Assembly: GCA_946965045.2 (NCBI GenBank)
Contig: OX337234.1
Location: 1,364,001 to 1,428,000, forward strand
From: Epithemia pelagica
Lineage: Eukaryota > Bacillariophyta > Bacillariophyceae > Surirellales > Surirellaceae
Length of the DNA stretch: 64,000 nt
Reading direction: 5' to 3'
Part shown: positions 40,231-51,596 of the stretch, one piece after another
Layout: each line of letters opens with the position of its first letter
How positions within the stretch are numbered: the first letter of the stretch is position 1
Program-made: the position numbers and the translations under genes
Notes under the pieces: generated by a model
What the model was told of the DNA's origin: nothing
What the model saw: only the letters and a program-made list of their open reading frames with translations
Database searches by the model: none

Positions 40231-43200
40231 TTAATACAAAAGATCTCTTGAACTTTCCCTCTGGTGATATTGAGAGAAATCAAGTACCTTGAGACCGTTC
40301 ACAATGGTATCATCATACCTGCTTCTGCTACGAAACCCAACGTCTGTGTAGGAAACACCACTCTTTCGTTCTGACGAGGATGCCCAAAGGTCCCGATGCC
40401 TTTCTACATAGCTCACAATTCCGCTCGCACCCCATTTATTATATAAGTCGGCCGCTCGGTCCCAGTACATATCTTTCTTTGTTGGTATGGATCGGCTAGC
40501 AAGGTGAGCAGCAAGTGCTCCATCCTGCAAAAACCCGGCTGAAACGTGATACGGGTAAGACATTCAACAAAGTCATTTTGACCAATGGCTTATGCGAACT
40601 TGTGCTAGCAGAAATGGCTACGTCATATGCGTGCTCCAACTGCTCAGTATCCGAAGAGCTCCGTGTTGATAAAGCGTGCATTTCAGCATCCAAGATGAGA
40701 AGCTTGTGCGCGCTGTTAATGCTGCCATTGTCAACAACGAAGGCTTGCATCTGGCGGTAAAGTTTCTTTATTTCTTGATGCTTCAATCTACGCCAAAAAA
40801 GACCTTTCTTTGAAATGATTGTTGGTCGGGCCAAAGGGTAACCGTCGCCGACGGAGTGTTCTCTTTCAAGTATGTCATCAAGTTTTTCGCCAACTCAAAC
40901 TCTTCGCAGTATAGTGCCATTTGCATGCGCAACGACGCTTCCGTGAACTCCCCTGAGCCCCTATTGCCATACGTCCAACCTAACTTCGAGCGCAACTTAA
41001 ACAATGGGCCTTGGTTAATAAGGAGAATGTCTTCCGCATATCCCAAAAGATTTACAACACTCTGTTGGAACGGTAGCATCATTAACAATATGGAATGTTG
41101 TCCATAATCTGCTAGGCCTGCTGCCATCTTCTCACAATCTTGCAAAAGTGCACCTGATAGAAGAAACGGACTTATGATAAGCTTTGGGATTTGATGACGA
41201 ACTCTGAAGCGGAGTGCTGGGTTTCTTACCAAGTGGCAGACCAGAGTAGAACCGGAGGGAAACGTACACGAGAATAGCCTAAAAAACAAGATGATGAGGA
41301 CACACTGCACGACAACAGATTCCTCATATTCCGACGATCAAAAATTGATGACGTACTGAAAATCCTGAAGTCGTATCTCCATGCCTCAAACCATAATTGA
41401 AAGCTTCCAGTGCGTGGTCTGTTAAACTTGACAAGCTTTCACTCCAATGGAGTACCAAACAGCTGGCCATCAGAACTCTAGGACGTGCGCTGCCTTTGAG
41501 GCCTGGTACATCTAACAGTGTTCTTGATAATTTTGCAAATCTTTGAGCAAGTTCAATTTCACCAGAACCTGCAAGACGCGCTCCAAAAAATGAGAAGCCG
41601 ACCAACGATTCTGAACACAGCCCGTGGTCAAGTGTTAATTTCACCATGCACGTAAGAACGGAATCAAGATGCACACACTCTTTCTTGCAGGATAAAACTT
41701 GCTCTGTTGTCATGGAACCAAGTATTTCCATCGCTCCAAGTTCTTCTTTTGTCGTCAAACGACGCAATGACAATATGTCTTCATCAGAGATTGTTCGTAA
41801 TCTTTCTTTCAAACTAGCAGTTGCACGTTCAACATATTTTTTCGTGGGTTCCTCTGGAAGAAATATACCCAACACCTTAAGAAGTTCAACTGAGTCTGCA
41901 TACCTTTTCTCAATTTTCTTCTCTCCAATAGGAGCTCGAGTCAAAGCAACGTGAACGCGAAGTTTAGCATCAATGGTCTTCGCATTCGAAAGTACTTCTT
42001 TCGAAATCCTTGCAAGCTTCTCCATGTTCCCCGTAATAGAGTACACCTCAGATAGTGATGTAGCAAGCTCCAATGTCACCGAATAGCAGTCGACCCAACC
42101 GTTCTCAGGGTCAAGTTGATTGAATCCGAGTTCAGCGTACCTCATCGCTGGAACAAAGGCAGACATTCTAGAGGCCGCTTTAGAAGCCATCAAATTGAGC
42201 TTAGCCAGGTTCACTCTCTCATTGCTCTCGGATATCAGAGCACTGGCAAGGTTCAACTGGTTGACGCAAGCAAACAAAACGTTGCTATCGGCAATGGCTT
42301 TCCCATTTGCGCCATCGAGTTGCTTCTGTAGCTCTCTACCAATTATCAGATGAGATTCGTCTGTGTTTGTGTTGAGTTCAGTTGCTGCTTGGTAAACCCT
42401 ATCGTGAACAAACTTTAGTCGTCCTCGAAAAGATTCCAGAAGTCCCTCTTTTATAAGAACTTCAAGCAGCAACTGAATGTCTTCAACACTTACACCCTTT
42501 ATGTTGCGATAAGCCAAAATAACCAGTTCCTGATCTGTTCGGAAACCCAGCAGACTGCAAAATTGGAGAAATTCACGAACATCTTCGGGGAGGCCCCTAA
42601 GTTTGGTAATCACAATTCCAATCATATTTTCTGATAAATTTGTAAGGTTTGGATTCGGTTAACATTCCATATCCAGCGAAAGTTGAGGGTATCATAAGTC
42701 AGCAATTCTGCGGCTTGCAGGTAGTCCAAAATTTCCAAAACGTAGAAGATATTTCCATCTGTTCTTCGATGCAGTAATTCCGCAAGCTCCTGAACTCGCT
42801 TGATGCGCTCCTTGTGGTGATCTCTAAGGCCAAATACCACTCGCAGCATGTTTGATAAATCACTCGATGTCAGGTTGGTGGTGGTGATAAGAATCGGGTG
42901 GGGTAGGCCATTGATGAACCCCTTCACTATGTGATCATCGGAGACTTCGTCAATACGAAACGAACCAACAAAAAGAAAGTGTCTTAGTGCGCAGTTGAGT
43001 GACATGGCTTTTAGGACTTCGAACGATGCAGCATCAATCCACTGCAAATCGTCCCAAAAGAAGACAATCGGAGTTTCTTTCGATGCAACAGCAACTAGAA
43101 AGTTCCGAACAAGTGTTGTCTTTCCGGTCCCCGATTCTCCTTGGACAAAGATGAATGACCGACCCGACTCTCTTCCGAAGACATTATCTTCGTTGTTGGA

Positions 43201-43464
43201 TTCATTCTTTTCCACTGCTTCAAAAAAGGTGATTCTGGATTGGTTTGGAGCACTGTCGCTTGATGAACGATTCAGAGTCTCGTTCTGGTCAAGGTGCTGT
43301 CTTTCACCCTGATGGTTGAAAATTTGAATGCCCTTCAGTGAACTTTTCAGCAGGCGAAGTTCTGCATTCCTTCCTTGGATGTTTGATCGGCAACGTTCAC
43401 TCAAACGATTGCTGTTGGACGGACGATTGCTGACAATCGTAATGGAGGAGTCCTCCATTATCAT
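40231..43464 (-). pseudogene. AAA_16-type ATPase, copy B, deletion and frameshift
   Basis: Tandem paralog of copy A, highly similar in DNA. It starts at the ATG at 43464 and keeps Walker A GESGTGKTT and Walker B VFFWDDLQWID. It lacks 342 bp (114 codons) present in copy A at 36958-37299, between LVR and the AVA(S/T)KET strand; the junction is at 43106/43107. A 1-bp deletion near 42650 (AAGGTTTGG versus AAGGTCCTGG in copy A) ends the frame at 42622, and the rest reads on from 42625. The two introns near 41352 and 41230 match copy A. The C-terminal part (40231-40563) preserves FLQDGALAAHLASR and ADLYNKWGASG, lost in copy A. Probably nonfunctional as assembled. Confidence 0.8.
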
Positions 43465-44133
43465 TATCGCCTTTATCTGTGATAAGGCGTGTGGTGCGGG
43501 TATTCAGAATATATGGAAAGTTTGCATGACAAATAAACACCACACAACCAACAACCATCCTCTTTCAAGAGGAGGCCAATCAGTTTCATTCCATTGTGCT
43601 GTTTCATTCGAAAGGACAAGGCCCGACTGCCATGCTTGTTCTTTCAAGGATTTTCCGAATATCCGAAATCCCCTCTCTGGATTCAACAATCAGACTAGGT
43701 AGGTAGGTTATCTGGGATCGCAATTCGCAATAGTTAGCCTGCGCAGTATGCTAGTAGCAATTGGTACACATTACACATTAACTTTCGCCTCTAGCAATCG
43801 TCCTCCTCTAGGCACTAGAAAATGCCATTTCCTACAAGGATTGAAGGATATGCCAAGGACGAAGCCGATCTAGGCAGTTGATCGGGTTTTGCAACAGGCT
43901 GGAGTCGTCGGTGTTTCGTCTAGGTAGTGCAGAGGAAAGAGCAATTCTGGTGAAACGCTTGATGACGAATCCCTGAACAGTCTCTTGGGTACACAAACAA
44001 TAGACACAGAAGTGATGCGTTGAGCGATCCTTACAAAGAAGCCCTTGTTTCCAACTCCCGCGGACATGCTGCTGAGAAACGAGTTGGTGGTGGCTCGTGT
44101 CGTCGTCGTCGTAATCATGGATCGGTGTTGTAG
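43465..44133. other. Intergenic, no supported gene
   Basis: Between ATPase-B and the sulfotransferase stop. Only short frames. The corresponding interval in copy A, including all of the sulfotransferase 3' part, has been lost. Confidence 0.5.
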
Positions 44134-45906
44134 CTACTGATACAAGTGATCGGGGTCAATCATGCTTTCCAGCACCCAGTCATACAATTGTAGATCCAAG
44201 GCATTGGCGGAGGCAATTTGCTGTCTCATCACATTTGACACATCTTGTCGTTTCCGACCTCGATTCCAATATCCCAACGTACTACGGTTCAACCAAGATG
44301 ACGAGGACAAGGAAGCGGACATGGAAGAGGAGGAGTTGTGTACCGACCATGGCATCTGTGCCCACGAGGATCCCTGTTGTTGTGGCGTCGTCGTCGTCAA
44401 GGACCATAGAAGGAGTGTATCCAGGACTCGTTCGAGACAGGATGTCAAATGGGTCAAGACACACACAAAATCCATTTCTTGAATGGTGGCCTTGGCGTCG
44501 GCGACCCAGGACTCTGCCAAAGTGGAAGTGGTAGAAGTATTGGCAGTAGTGTTGTTGTTTGTTGTTGCAGGAGTGGGAAGAATGGAGGCATACTTGTAGT
44601 GATTATACGAGGTTAACGCCGTGGATCGATTGGCAAATCGCCGTACCATATCATTGCGATATTCAAACCACAAATTGCAATAGACATCCTTGAAAACATT
44701 GGTGGGTGGGTCCCCAGCACGCGAGAATGGGCGTGGCTGCAGTTGTTGTTCTTGGTTTCGGGTCGAACGCCTCCATCTACTTGTATGACGGGATGGCGGT
44801 ATGGTCGTATTGGAACTGGTCAAGCAGGCAGGCCATTCTTGTGAAGCATGGCCATGATAGTAAAAGGCGGAAATGACTCGATCCACGGGATGTCGCAAGA
44901 CGGTCAAGGTCCAACACTGTTGCGTGTGCGTCTTTTCCGCAAAATACGGTGTCACGTGTCCTTGATGCAAGGCACCTTGATTCAGGTGATGGTTTCGTTG
45001 CGCGGCCATCGTGAGGGGCCGACGATCGTCCGTCCATGCATAGCTGGTCCAATTCCAATACCGAGCCAAGGATTGCAAGAGTCGTGACGTGGTGGTTCCA
45101 CCCACTTTGGGAACATGATAAAAAACCAGACAGGGATCGTGATGTTGGTGTCCTTGTGTACGAAACGAAGCCGAAACTCGAGGCATGGTTGGATTCATCT
45201 GGTTGCCGTCGTTTGTTGACACGGACTCCTGTTCTTGGTGTTGTTGCAGGATGACGGTTTGCCAGTATCGTGCCCGTTGTTGAATGCTTTGATATTGTTG
45301 TTGGAGAAACTGCTCGTCATTTTTCTTGTTCTTTCGGGGGCGATTGGGATTGGCAGCAGCGTTTGGTTGTTCTTGATGTGCTTGTTCTTGTTGTGCTTGC
45401 TCGTGTTCTCGTTGTGTTCGAGATAGTGGTTGCTGATGTGTTTCCGGTTGTTGCTTCTTATCGGGGGGTGGTTGCTCTTTCTCCAGTCTCGGACTGCTGT
45501 CACTGCGGTTGAGGACGTGGGTAAAAGAGGAGGACGACAAGGTTGTCGCCGCCAATTCGAGAGTTCGTCTTGATTCTTTGTTGGTGGTTCCTCTCGTGGA
45601 TGATAAGGATAATGATTGGGTGATTGCTTGCTCTGATGACGACGAAACAGAAGGCTTCCTTAGAGGGCTTGATGGAGTCACCAATTTCGTTTGGAAATGA
45701 ACCTGAACCAAGAAAAGTACCAGGACGATCAGTACGATCAGTCCATGGGAAACCTTGAGGGAGAGTATGCCCAGTAACAAACGACGACGACGACGATGAA
45801 TGGATAGTGGACGACCGTGACCCTGACGGCTAGTACTGTTCATCAAAAACGAATTTCGACTTGTCGGTCTTTGGAAAGACCAAGCACCCGCGCCTTGCTT
45901 GGTCAT
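44134..45906 (-). CDS. Type II membrane sulfotransferase (HS2ST-like)
   Basis: A 590-aa protein from the first ATG (45906); 45843 is an alternative just ahead of the RRRRR patch. A short basic cytosolic tail and a membrane helix (SHGLIVLIVLVLFLVQ) come first, then a long Gln/Glu/Asn-rich stem to about residue 260. The catalytic domain has the 5'-phosphosulfate loop VFYHVPKVGGTTTSRLLQ and the 3'-phosphate site LTVLRHPVDRVISAFYY. These bind PAPS. The layout is that of Golgi polysaccharide sulfotransferases (heparan 2-O type), probably acting on secreted glycans. A Thr/Ser/Asn-rich insert splits the C-terminal third. Its 5' end is duplicated at 37805-38270. Confidence 0.87.
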   Translation of the reverse strand: MTKQGAGAWSFQRPTSRNSFLMNSTSRQGHGRPLSIHRRRRRLLLGILSLKVSHGLIVLIVLVLFLVQVHFQTKLVTPSSPLRKPSVSSSSEQAITQSLSLSSTRGTTNKESRRTLELAATTLSSSSFTHVLNRSDSSPRLEKEQPPPDKKQQPETHQQPLSRTQREHEQAQQEQAHQEQPNAAANPNRPRKNKKNDEQFLQQQYQSIQQRARYWQTVILQQHQEQESVSTNDGNQMNPTMPRVSASFRTQGHQHHDPCLVFYHVPKVGGTTTSRLLQSLARYWNWTSYAWTDDRRPLTMAAQRNHHLNQGALHQGHVTPYFAEKTHTQQCWTLTVLRHPVDRVISAFYYHGHASQEWPACLTSSNTTIPPSRHTSRWRRSTRNQEQQLQPRPFSRAGDPPTNVFKDVYCNLWFEYRNDMVRRFANRSTALTSYNHYKYASILPTPATTNNNTTANTSTTSTLAESWVADAKATIQEMDFVCVLTHLTSCLERVLDTLLLWSLTTTTPQQQGSSWAQMPWSVHNSSSSMSASLSSSSWLNRSTLGYWNRGRKRQDVSNVMRQQIASANALDLQLYDWVLESMIDPDHLYQ

Positions 45907-46367
45907 AACGAAGACGACGCGAACAAAAGAGAAGAATTGAAGACGATGAGTATGACGAGTCCAATCAGCCCATTTGGAAGAAGGAATGCCAACCAAAGCC
46001 AATGATTGCGGCGACACAGCCCAATTTTGTGAGGAAACGTGATTTCAAATGATGAGGGAAGAGGTAGCCCCCAGCGGGGGTGTTTCTCACTTAGAAATTT
46101 GGTTGAAACTTCTCAAAGATATCCCCGTTGGGGGATAAGGGGATTGTGGAGACTCGCCACATACTCCCGAGCGTCCTCTTCAATATGCTGGTTCGCAAAT
46201 TCCCGCCATCACGCCATCCTTTCTTCAAATCCTTTGACCATGACATTGGACAAGAGAATGGTTAGGAGCATTGCGTTGCGTTGCTGATAATCCTTTTAAT
46301 GTGCTGTTTTGTGTTTCTCTCGGTGACTTGATACAGTTTGTCGTTCCATCTCCATCCATTGAACAAA

Positions 46368-47357
46368 ATGATTGTGAGTTATTCGGAAGCCATGAATCCG
46401 TCTCGGAGGAATACCATGGAAGATAGGCATTCGATCCATTTTGCCGGCTCTTGGAAAGCCCCCGATCCTACCATGTCCTATCTGGGAATCTACGATGGTC
46501 ATGGTGGACGAGATATGGTGGACTTTTTGGAACATGCCATGCCCTTTCATGTGGCACAAGAATTGCAAGACGACGACACGGGTAGTGGAATGAAAGATGA
46601 CAATAACAGCAGCAGCAGCAGTAAGGAAATTCCTAGTATGGAAACACGGCTCGAACGGGCCTTTCTCATGGCGGATTTGCATGCCCGTCAGGTCGGCATC
46701 ACGTCTTCTGGGGCTACCGTCGCCGTTTGCTTAGTCAAGGTACGTCCATGTTAATGCGTGAGTGTGTGTGGTTTCGTCTTGGACAATCTCTGCTCATTTC
46801 TTACCTCATGATCCGTGTAGCCACTCCCCGAGTCTCATTGTATACAACTTTCAGTGGCAAATTCGGGTGATGCCCGAGTAGTCTTGGGACAACATGGCCA
46901 GCCAGCCGAACGACTGTCGGTCGACCATCGCGTGGACGATCCCCAGGAAGTCCAACGCATTGCTCAAGCCGGAGGCTTTTGCTGGAAGGGTCGCGTGTTG
47001 GGGATTTTGGCCGTCACTCGATCCCTCGGAGATCATTTGTTGAAGGAATTTGTCATTGCCGAACCGGCAGTACGACAGATCCAAATTCCCATGAATGAGA
47101 ATGGGTCAACCGAGCAAAGCGGTGCAGGAACCGAGACAAACCAAAGGACAACCTCATCGATTACAGCGCCCAGCAAACCTTCCTCATTTGTAATTTTGGC
47201 ATGTGATGGTTTGTGGGATGTCATGTCCGATCAAGAAGCGGTGGATGCCGTTCGAGAATTTGAGGGTGAGAAACGGGATGTGGCCGAAAAATTGGTGCAG
47301 GAAGGGCTCACCCGGGGATCGACGGACAACCTCACAGTGATCGTAGCGTGGCTGTGA
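46368..47357 (+). CDS. PP2C-type protein phosphatase, two exons
   Basis: Exons 46368-46739 and 46821-47357. The 81-nt intron (46740-46820) runs GTACGT...GTGTAG in phase 0. The 302-aa product is a compact PPM phosphatase: MNPSRRNTMEDRHSI, LGIYDGHGGRDMVDF near residue 43 (metal Asp/Gly), GITSSGATVAV, LSVANSGDARVVL, DHRVDDPQE, GGFCWKGRVLGILAVTRSLGD, ILACDGLWDVMSDQEA and STDNLTVIVAWL (metal Asp). All key residues of Ser/Thr phosphatase catalysis are present, so it should be active. Exon 1 includes an Asp/Asn/Ser low-complexity loop. The ATG at 46368 is used; the open frame extends to 46338 without an ATG. Confidence 0.95.
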
Positions 47358-47914
47358 GTCATCAAAAAGTTTGGATGTGTGCAAGTGGGTGGTTGGGGCG
47401 CCAGTGTTCGGTTGTCGTGCTGGTACATATATTTATATCAGAAAGGTCCTTCTTTATGACAAGGAAAGATACAAGAAAACGTCCTCGGTGTCGAGCAACC
47501 GTGTCTCGGGTGATCTACCAAGTGTACAGGGGAAAGCGCCATCGTGGATTCTGTCGGACCTTGGGAGACAATGAGATGAATGCATTTGAGACGCCATCGA
47601 AATTCGCAAATTGGAATGACTTTTGATCAGTCGATAGACTTTCTCAATCGGCCCATCCATTTGTTCCAGCATGGAAACCAGGGACCTTATGGCAGTTTGG
47701 AAACAACAATAGACAGGGTATCATGGAGCAGGCTACGGCTACGGGGATGAGTAGCAAAAGATGGTGAGCTAATTCTATTTTCCAGCGCTTTGGTCGCTGA
47801 TGGCGAAGTACGCGAACAGAACGTCGTCGATGTTGAATCGTGGATGGCATGGACAATGGACACCCAACAAAAGTGTCTCGAGTAACAAATCGACTGAACA
47901 ACCTTTGAAACATC
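47358..47914. other. Intergenic, no supported gene
   Basis: A 557-bp interval between the PP2C stop and the C19orf12-like start. Short frames only; nothing distinctive. Confidence 0.5.
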
Positions 47915-48412
47915 ATGAGTGACGACCAGTTATTTCAGGCAAGAGTGCATGGAAGTGAAGAGGATTACCGTGCGGAACTATGGGAATTCCTCCAAGAATC
48001 CCGTGATATGCGATCCACTGCCAAGAGCTCGATAAAACAGGGACTGTGGGCCGGTGGAGGGGCAGTGGCGGGTGGCCTCTTGTTGGGGCCAGTCGGTGGC
48101 CTGGTGGGTGGTGTCACAGGATCACTTGTGGGATTCTTTCAATCGGACGATTACGATGGTGCCGTACAACAATTGATGAAGCTACCGGAACTGAGACAAA
48201 ACAAATTGCTTCGAGCCGTGGGGCAGGTTCTCTCGGGGGCCGCAGGAGACGCCAGTGTCGAGGATTTTTGGGAGTCACCGGAAACCTTTCGACGCACGTT
48301 GGCGGAATATGCAGGACGAAAACAAGTTCGAGACCAAATATGGCGATTGTGTACCGAGGCTATGAAAGGCGACGACGATCCCTCCTCCCCGGAAACAAAT
48401 TTGACCTCCTAA
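47915..48412 (+). CDS. C19orf12-like glycine-zipper membrane protein
   Basis: A 165-aa protein starting at the ATG at 47915. The acidic N-terminus is followed by a Gly-rich hydrophobic hairpin (WAGGGAVAGGLLLGPVGG then LVGGVTGSLVGF, about residues 45-80), which is a glycine-zipper layout. Helical text follows (MKLPELRQNKLLRAVGQVL). The arrangement resembles the C19orf12 family, small proteins of mitochondria, ER contacts and lipid droplets with a poorly known role in lipid or iron homeostasis. No intron or targeting peptide is seen. Family assignment is moderate because glycine zippers also occur in unrelated proteins. Confidence 0.65.
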   Translation: MSDDQLFQARVHGSEEDYRAELWEFLQESRDMRSTAKSSIKQGLWAGGGAVAGGLLLGPVGGLVGGVTGSLVGFFQSDDYDGAVQQLMKLPELRQNKLLRAVGQVLSGAAGDASVEDFWESPETFRRTLAEYAGRKQVRDQIWRLCTEAMKGDDDPSSPETNLTS

Positions 48413-48592
48413 ATCGGTAAAGACGTAGGACCGCTATTTTTGTTTACGCAGTGCTCCACTTTAAGAAATAGTAGTCTGCCTGGTACCCTGAGATATCTGA
48501 AAGCATGAGGTTGTGGGTCGATCGTCGTTCAACATTCGTTCGTTTGAACAAGAAACAGCGTTGATAAACCAAAAATAACCTACTGCAGACAG

Positions 48593-48704
48593 TCCGCGAT
48601 AGTATAGTGGCTAGTATCCCCGCCTGTCACTGGCGCTCCATCCGTGGAGGAAAGATACATGCACCTGAACGCGGGAGACCGGGGTTCGATTCCCCGTCGC
48701 GGAG
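48593..48704 (+). tRNA. tRNA-Asp (GUC) with a 40-nt intron
   Basis: Acceptor stem TCCGCGA (48593-48599) pairs with TCGCGGA (48697-48703), with discriminator G at 48704. The anticodon stem CCCGC/GCGGG encloses loop C-U-G-U-C-A-C, anticodon GUC at 48626-48628. An intron at 48630-48669 interrupts the loop between positions 37 and 38, the canonical nuclear site. The T arm reads CCGGGGTTCGATTCCCCG. Without the intron it is 72 nt, normal for tRNA-Asp. Confidence 0.95.
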
Positions 48705-48877
48705 TCATTTTTGAAATTTTTGTATCGCTCTGTGCGACTGTGTATGTAGTGTACTTGTGTCGGAACGTCAGCACATGATGATTGATGTGTGACTTTCGTA
48801 CTACTTCGTACCAACAACCAACAAATCTCAAAATTCTTTCTCTATCCGTATTCTCTCCCATCTCACATGCCAAAATC

Positions 48878-50215
48878 ATGGTGGACAATCGGATGACAAC
48901 TGTTCCTGGCCAGCCGTCAACAAAAGCTACAACAACTGAGGAGCATCAACATAATAGGTCATCAATGACCTCAATGGATTGCAGTGACACTGATGGCGGC
49001 GATGCCATGAGCAAGAGTGCAGTGTCATTGTCCGTTGTTCCTACCTATGGCGCTTCTGGTCGGCATGACCGTCGGGACAATGGGCCTTGGGACTTACCGG
49101 CCGGTGCGGAAATGATAATCAAGCAAATGGCGGCTGAGCGCATTTTTCTGGAAATTGTGGACTGTGTAATGGATGACACTCGCAATCCGGACTACCGACA
49201 GCTTACTTACTTGCTCCACGAATTCCCTGGCCTATGCCATCGCAAATATGAGATCAAGTGGGAAAATGATGGCCGTCGAAACTTATATCCTCTATCTATT
49301 CTATGCTGCTTGCAGCCTCCACTGGAGTTGCTCAAGTTTGTGTATCAAGTTTTTCCTTCAGCGCTGACAGATACGGAAGCTGTAAAGGGAACAATGGCAT
49401 TTCACTATGCCTGCACCTTTCAAGCCTCGTTGGATGTCGTTGAGTGGATGATGGAACTTGATCGGAAACTCCTGAATACACCACGAAAAGATGGCATGTA
49501 TGCCCTTCACCTCGCTGTTTTCTTTAAGGCACCTCCAGAGGTGGTTGACAGACTGATGAACGCGTGGCCGGAGGGCCTTGTTTTGGACTACACAGGGGAA
49601 TGGTCCCTCCTGCACGCTGCAGCTGCTGGTAAAGCGGATATTAGCCTTGTTCGAAAGCTGTACGAAGCAAACCCTCAAAGTATCACATGTCTGGACGAAA
49701 GACGAAGAACACCGCTACACCAGGCATGCTGGAAGAGAGGCAATCCAGAGGTAGTTGCATTTCTTCTGGAGAAGGGCCCACAGGTACTCTACATGGAAGA
49801 CGACCAAGGCGATACTCCAATGTTTCGAGCTGTGCGGAATCAGTCGTTGGAAGTGGTCCGACTTTTGCTTCCCGACGATCCGCCACTGGATGATATGGGA
49901 GCGACTCTGTTGCATTTTGCCACATTGGACAACACAGTCGACGTCGTCGACTTTTTGCTGGAAGAACATCCAAATATGGCAGTGATGCACACACAGGAAC
50001 GCGACCGATACACACCTTTGCACAGTGCTTGCCATTTCAGCAATGACTTGGCGACCGTACAAACCCTTGTCAGACACAATCCTAGCCTGGTCAACACGGT
50101 CAATGGACATGGCAAAACTCCATTGGAAACTGCCCGAGAGTTCAGCTCCTCAAAAGAGATTGTTGAATTCATGGAGAGCGTGACACCGTGCGCCAAGAAC
50201 CTACAAAACAGTTAG
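48878..50215 (+). CDS. Ankyrin-repeat protein, paralog 1
   Basis: A 445-aa protein if it starts at the ATG at 48878; upstream ATG at 48785 would add a poorly protein-like leader beginning just after the tRNA. After a Ser/Thr-rich head comes a conserved region (GPWDLPAGAEMIIKQMAAE, LTYLLHEFPGLCHRKYEI). Seven or so ankyrin-like repeats follow, for example AFHYACTFQASLDVVEWMM, ALHLAVFFKAPPEVVDRLM, RTPLHQACWKRGNPEVVAFL and ATLLHFATLDNTVDVVDFL. Ankyrin repeats mediate protein binding. There is no membrane segment or catalytic domain. It is clearly paralogous to the gene at 55335-56861. Confidence 0.88.
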   Translation: MVDNRMTTVPGQPSTKATTTEEHQHNRSSMTSMDCSDTDGGDAMSKSAVSLSVVPTYGASGRHDRRDNGPWDLPAGAEMIIKQMAAERIFLEIVDCVMDDTRNPDYRQLTYLLHEFPGLCHRKYEIKWENDGRRNLYPLSILCCLQPPLELLKFVYQVFPSALTDTEAVKGTMAFHYACTFQASLDVVEWMMELDRKLLNTPRKDGMYALHLAVFFKAPPEVVDRLMNAWPEGLVLDYTGEWSLLHAAAAGKADISLVRKLYEANPQSITCLDERRRTPLHQACWKRGNPEVVAFLLEKGPQVLYMEDDQGDTPMFRAVRNQSLEVVRLLLPDDPPLDDMGATLLHFATLDNTVDVVDFLLEEHPNMAVMHTQERDRYTPLHSACHFSNDLATVQTLVRHNPSLVNTVNGHGKTPLETAREFSSSKEIVEFMESVTPCAKNLQNS

Positions 50216-51596
50216 CTAGTTATGAAGTGAATCTACGTTAACACTTTGCCAATGTATATACCAGAATATTTCGCTATTACGCTATCCGACCTTAGAAGCA
50301 GCTGTCCCGTAAAGAAAGATGATCATGCCTATGCTTGTAGGAGAACGAGTTATGAGAGATGAGTTCGTCGTGAACAGTGGTAGTCGTACGAATGCCGTCG
50401 AACGAACCCGAAAACGGGAGTACCTAGAGGAGTCCCAGCCTCTACTCCTTACTTTAGTACTGCTAGCATCGCTAGCTATCGGATGGATGCCAGTCGCGAA
50501 ACTCATAACCTATTGTGTTCGATCTTCGAGCATCACAGAGGGAGGCCATGGTGTCTGCATTCGAGGAGCGTCCCGTCTTTTCCGTTTCTTACGGAACTTG
50601 GCCGAGGACAGTATGCTTCTTGGGGAAATTCCCCGGACGCAATGGCAGAAAGTGCCTGCCCGGAAACGGGTACCTGTGATCCAGCCCCTTTCGATTTCCA
50701 ACGGTGATGACACGAGCCGGTGTGGAAGTGGGCCGGATGGCAGCCGTCGAAGCAAAGTTATGCGCAATCACAGAACGGGGATTATCCATGGCCTCTCCCT
50801 CTCCCCCCTTTTCTATGCGTGCGATTCCAACTGGTGTTGGATGCAGGTTGTGTCTCGTTTTGGAAACCTGTAGGGGCACTAGTTGCTGCCCTGTTGTTCG
50901 ATTCAACCGCACATGCATACTTGTTACGGATTGGTTGTTGGCCTTGGTTTGGTACGGAGCGTTTTGTTTGTTATGAATTTGGGTGAAAAATGTCATAATT
51001 TCGGTAGGTGCTGGCTTGCACATGGATCTGGGGTTTTCTTGCTTTGTCTCTCTCTTACAGGAATTGAATACTTAGTATTACAGATGCAGGAACGATTGAA
51101 AGCGGGGCAATCATTCGGTGAATATTTTGAATCACAAAGAAGACGGGTATCATCATTCTGTTGTCACTGGAGGACCGACAGGGAGTCTGTGGTCCAATTG
51201 GTTCCTCTCTTGACGAGATGCGACTGTTGACTTGCACAGACTGAAGCGACTGCATCACAAACAGGAAACTATACCAGAAAGACAGTAACACGCGTTGGAA
51301 TAGAAACTGCCGACTTGGGTTCTGGGAGAGAGCTTGACGACGAGCTGACTTTATCATTTTGTTGCTTCGCGTAAACTGGATGGCAGGAATATAGACTACG
51401 CTTCCCACCATACTTCACTATATCGTAATATAGTGTTGCGAGGGACTTAATAGAACATTCTCCTTGAAGGACAGTCGACATTACACGTCTCCATCGGAAG
51501 TTTGAGGCATTCCTCGTCGTGAGTTTACTCCTCTAGAAGTATTCGTATTAACATCATTAGGTAAGCTAGCTGAGTCCCGATCGATTCGGGATTTGG
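50216..51596. other. Intergenic; overlapping frames, possible decayed gene
   Basis: Several 70-180-codon frames overlap at 50319-50986. Two plus frames, 50483-50707 and 50720-50986, have protein-like composition (SPDAMAESACPETGTCDPAP, then QPSKQSYAQSQNGDYPWPL) and would join with a frame change, so a decayed secreted-protein gene is possible. No family can be named. The rest of the interval holds nothing. Confidence 0.35.

Noticed and set aside
50319-50873. 184-codon plus frame
   Set aside because: Conflicts with other frames of similar quality and shows no family; kept only as a possible decayed gene in the interval note.
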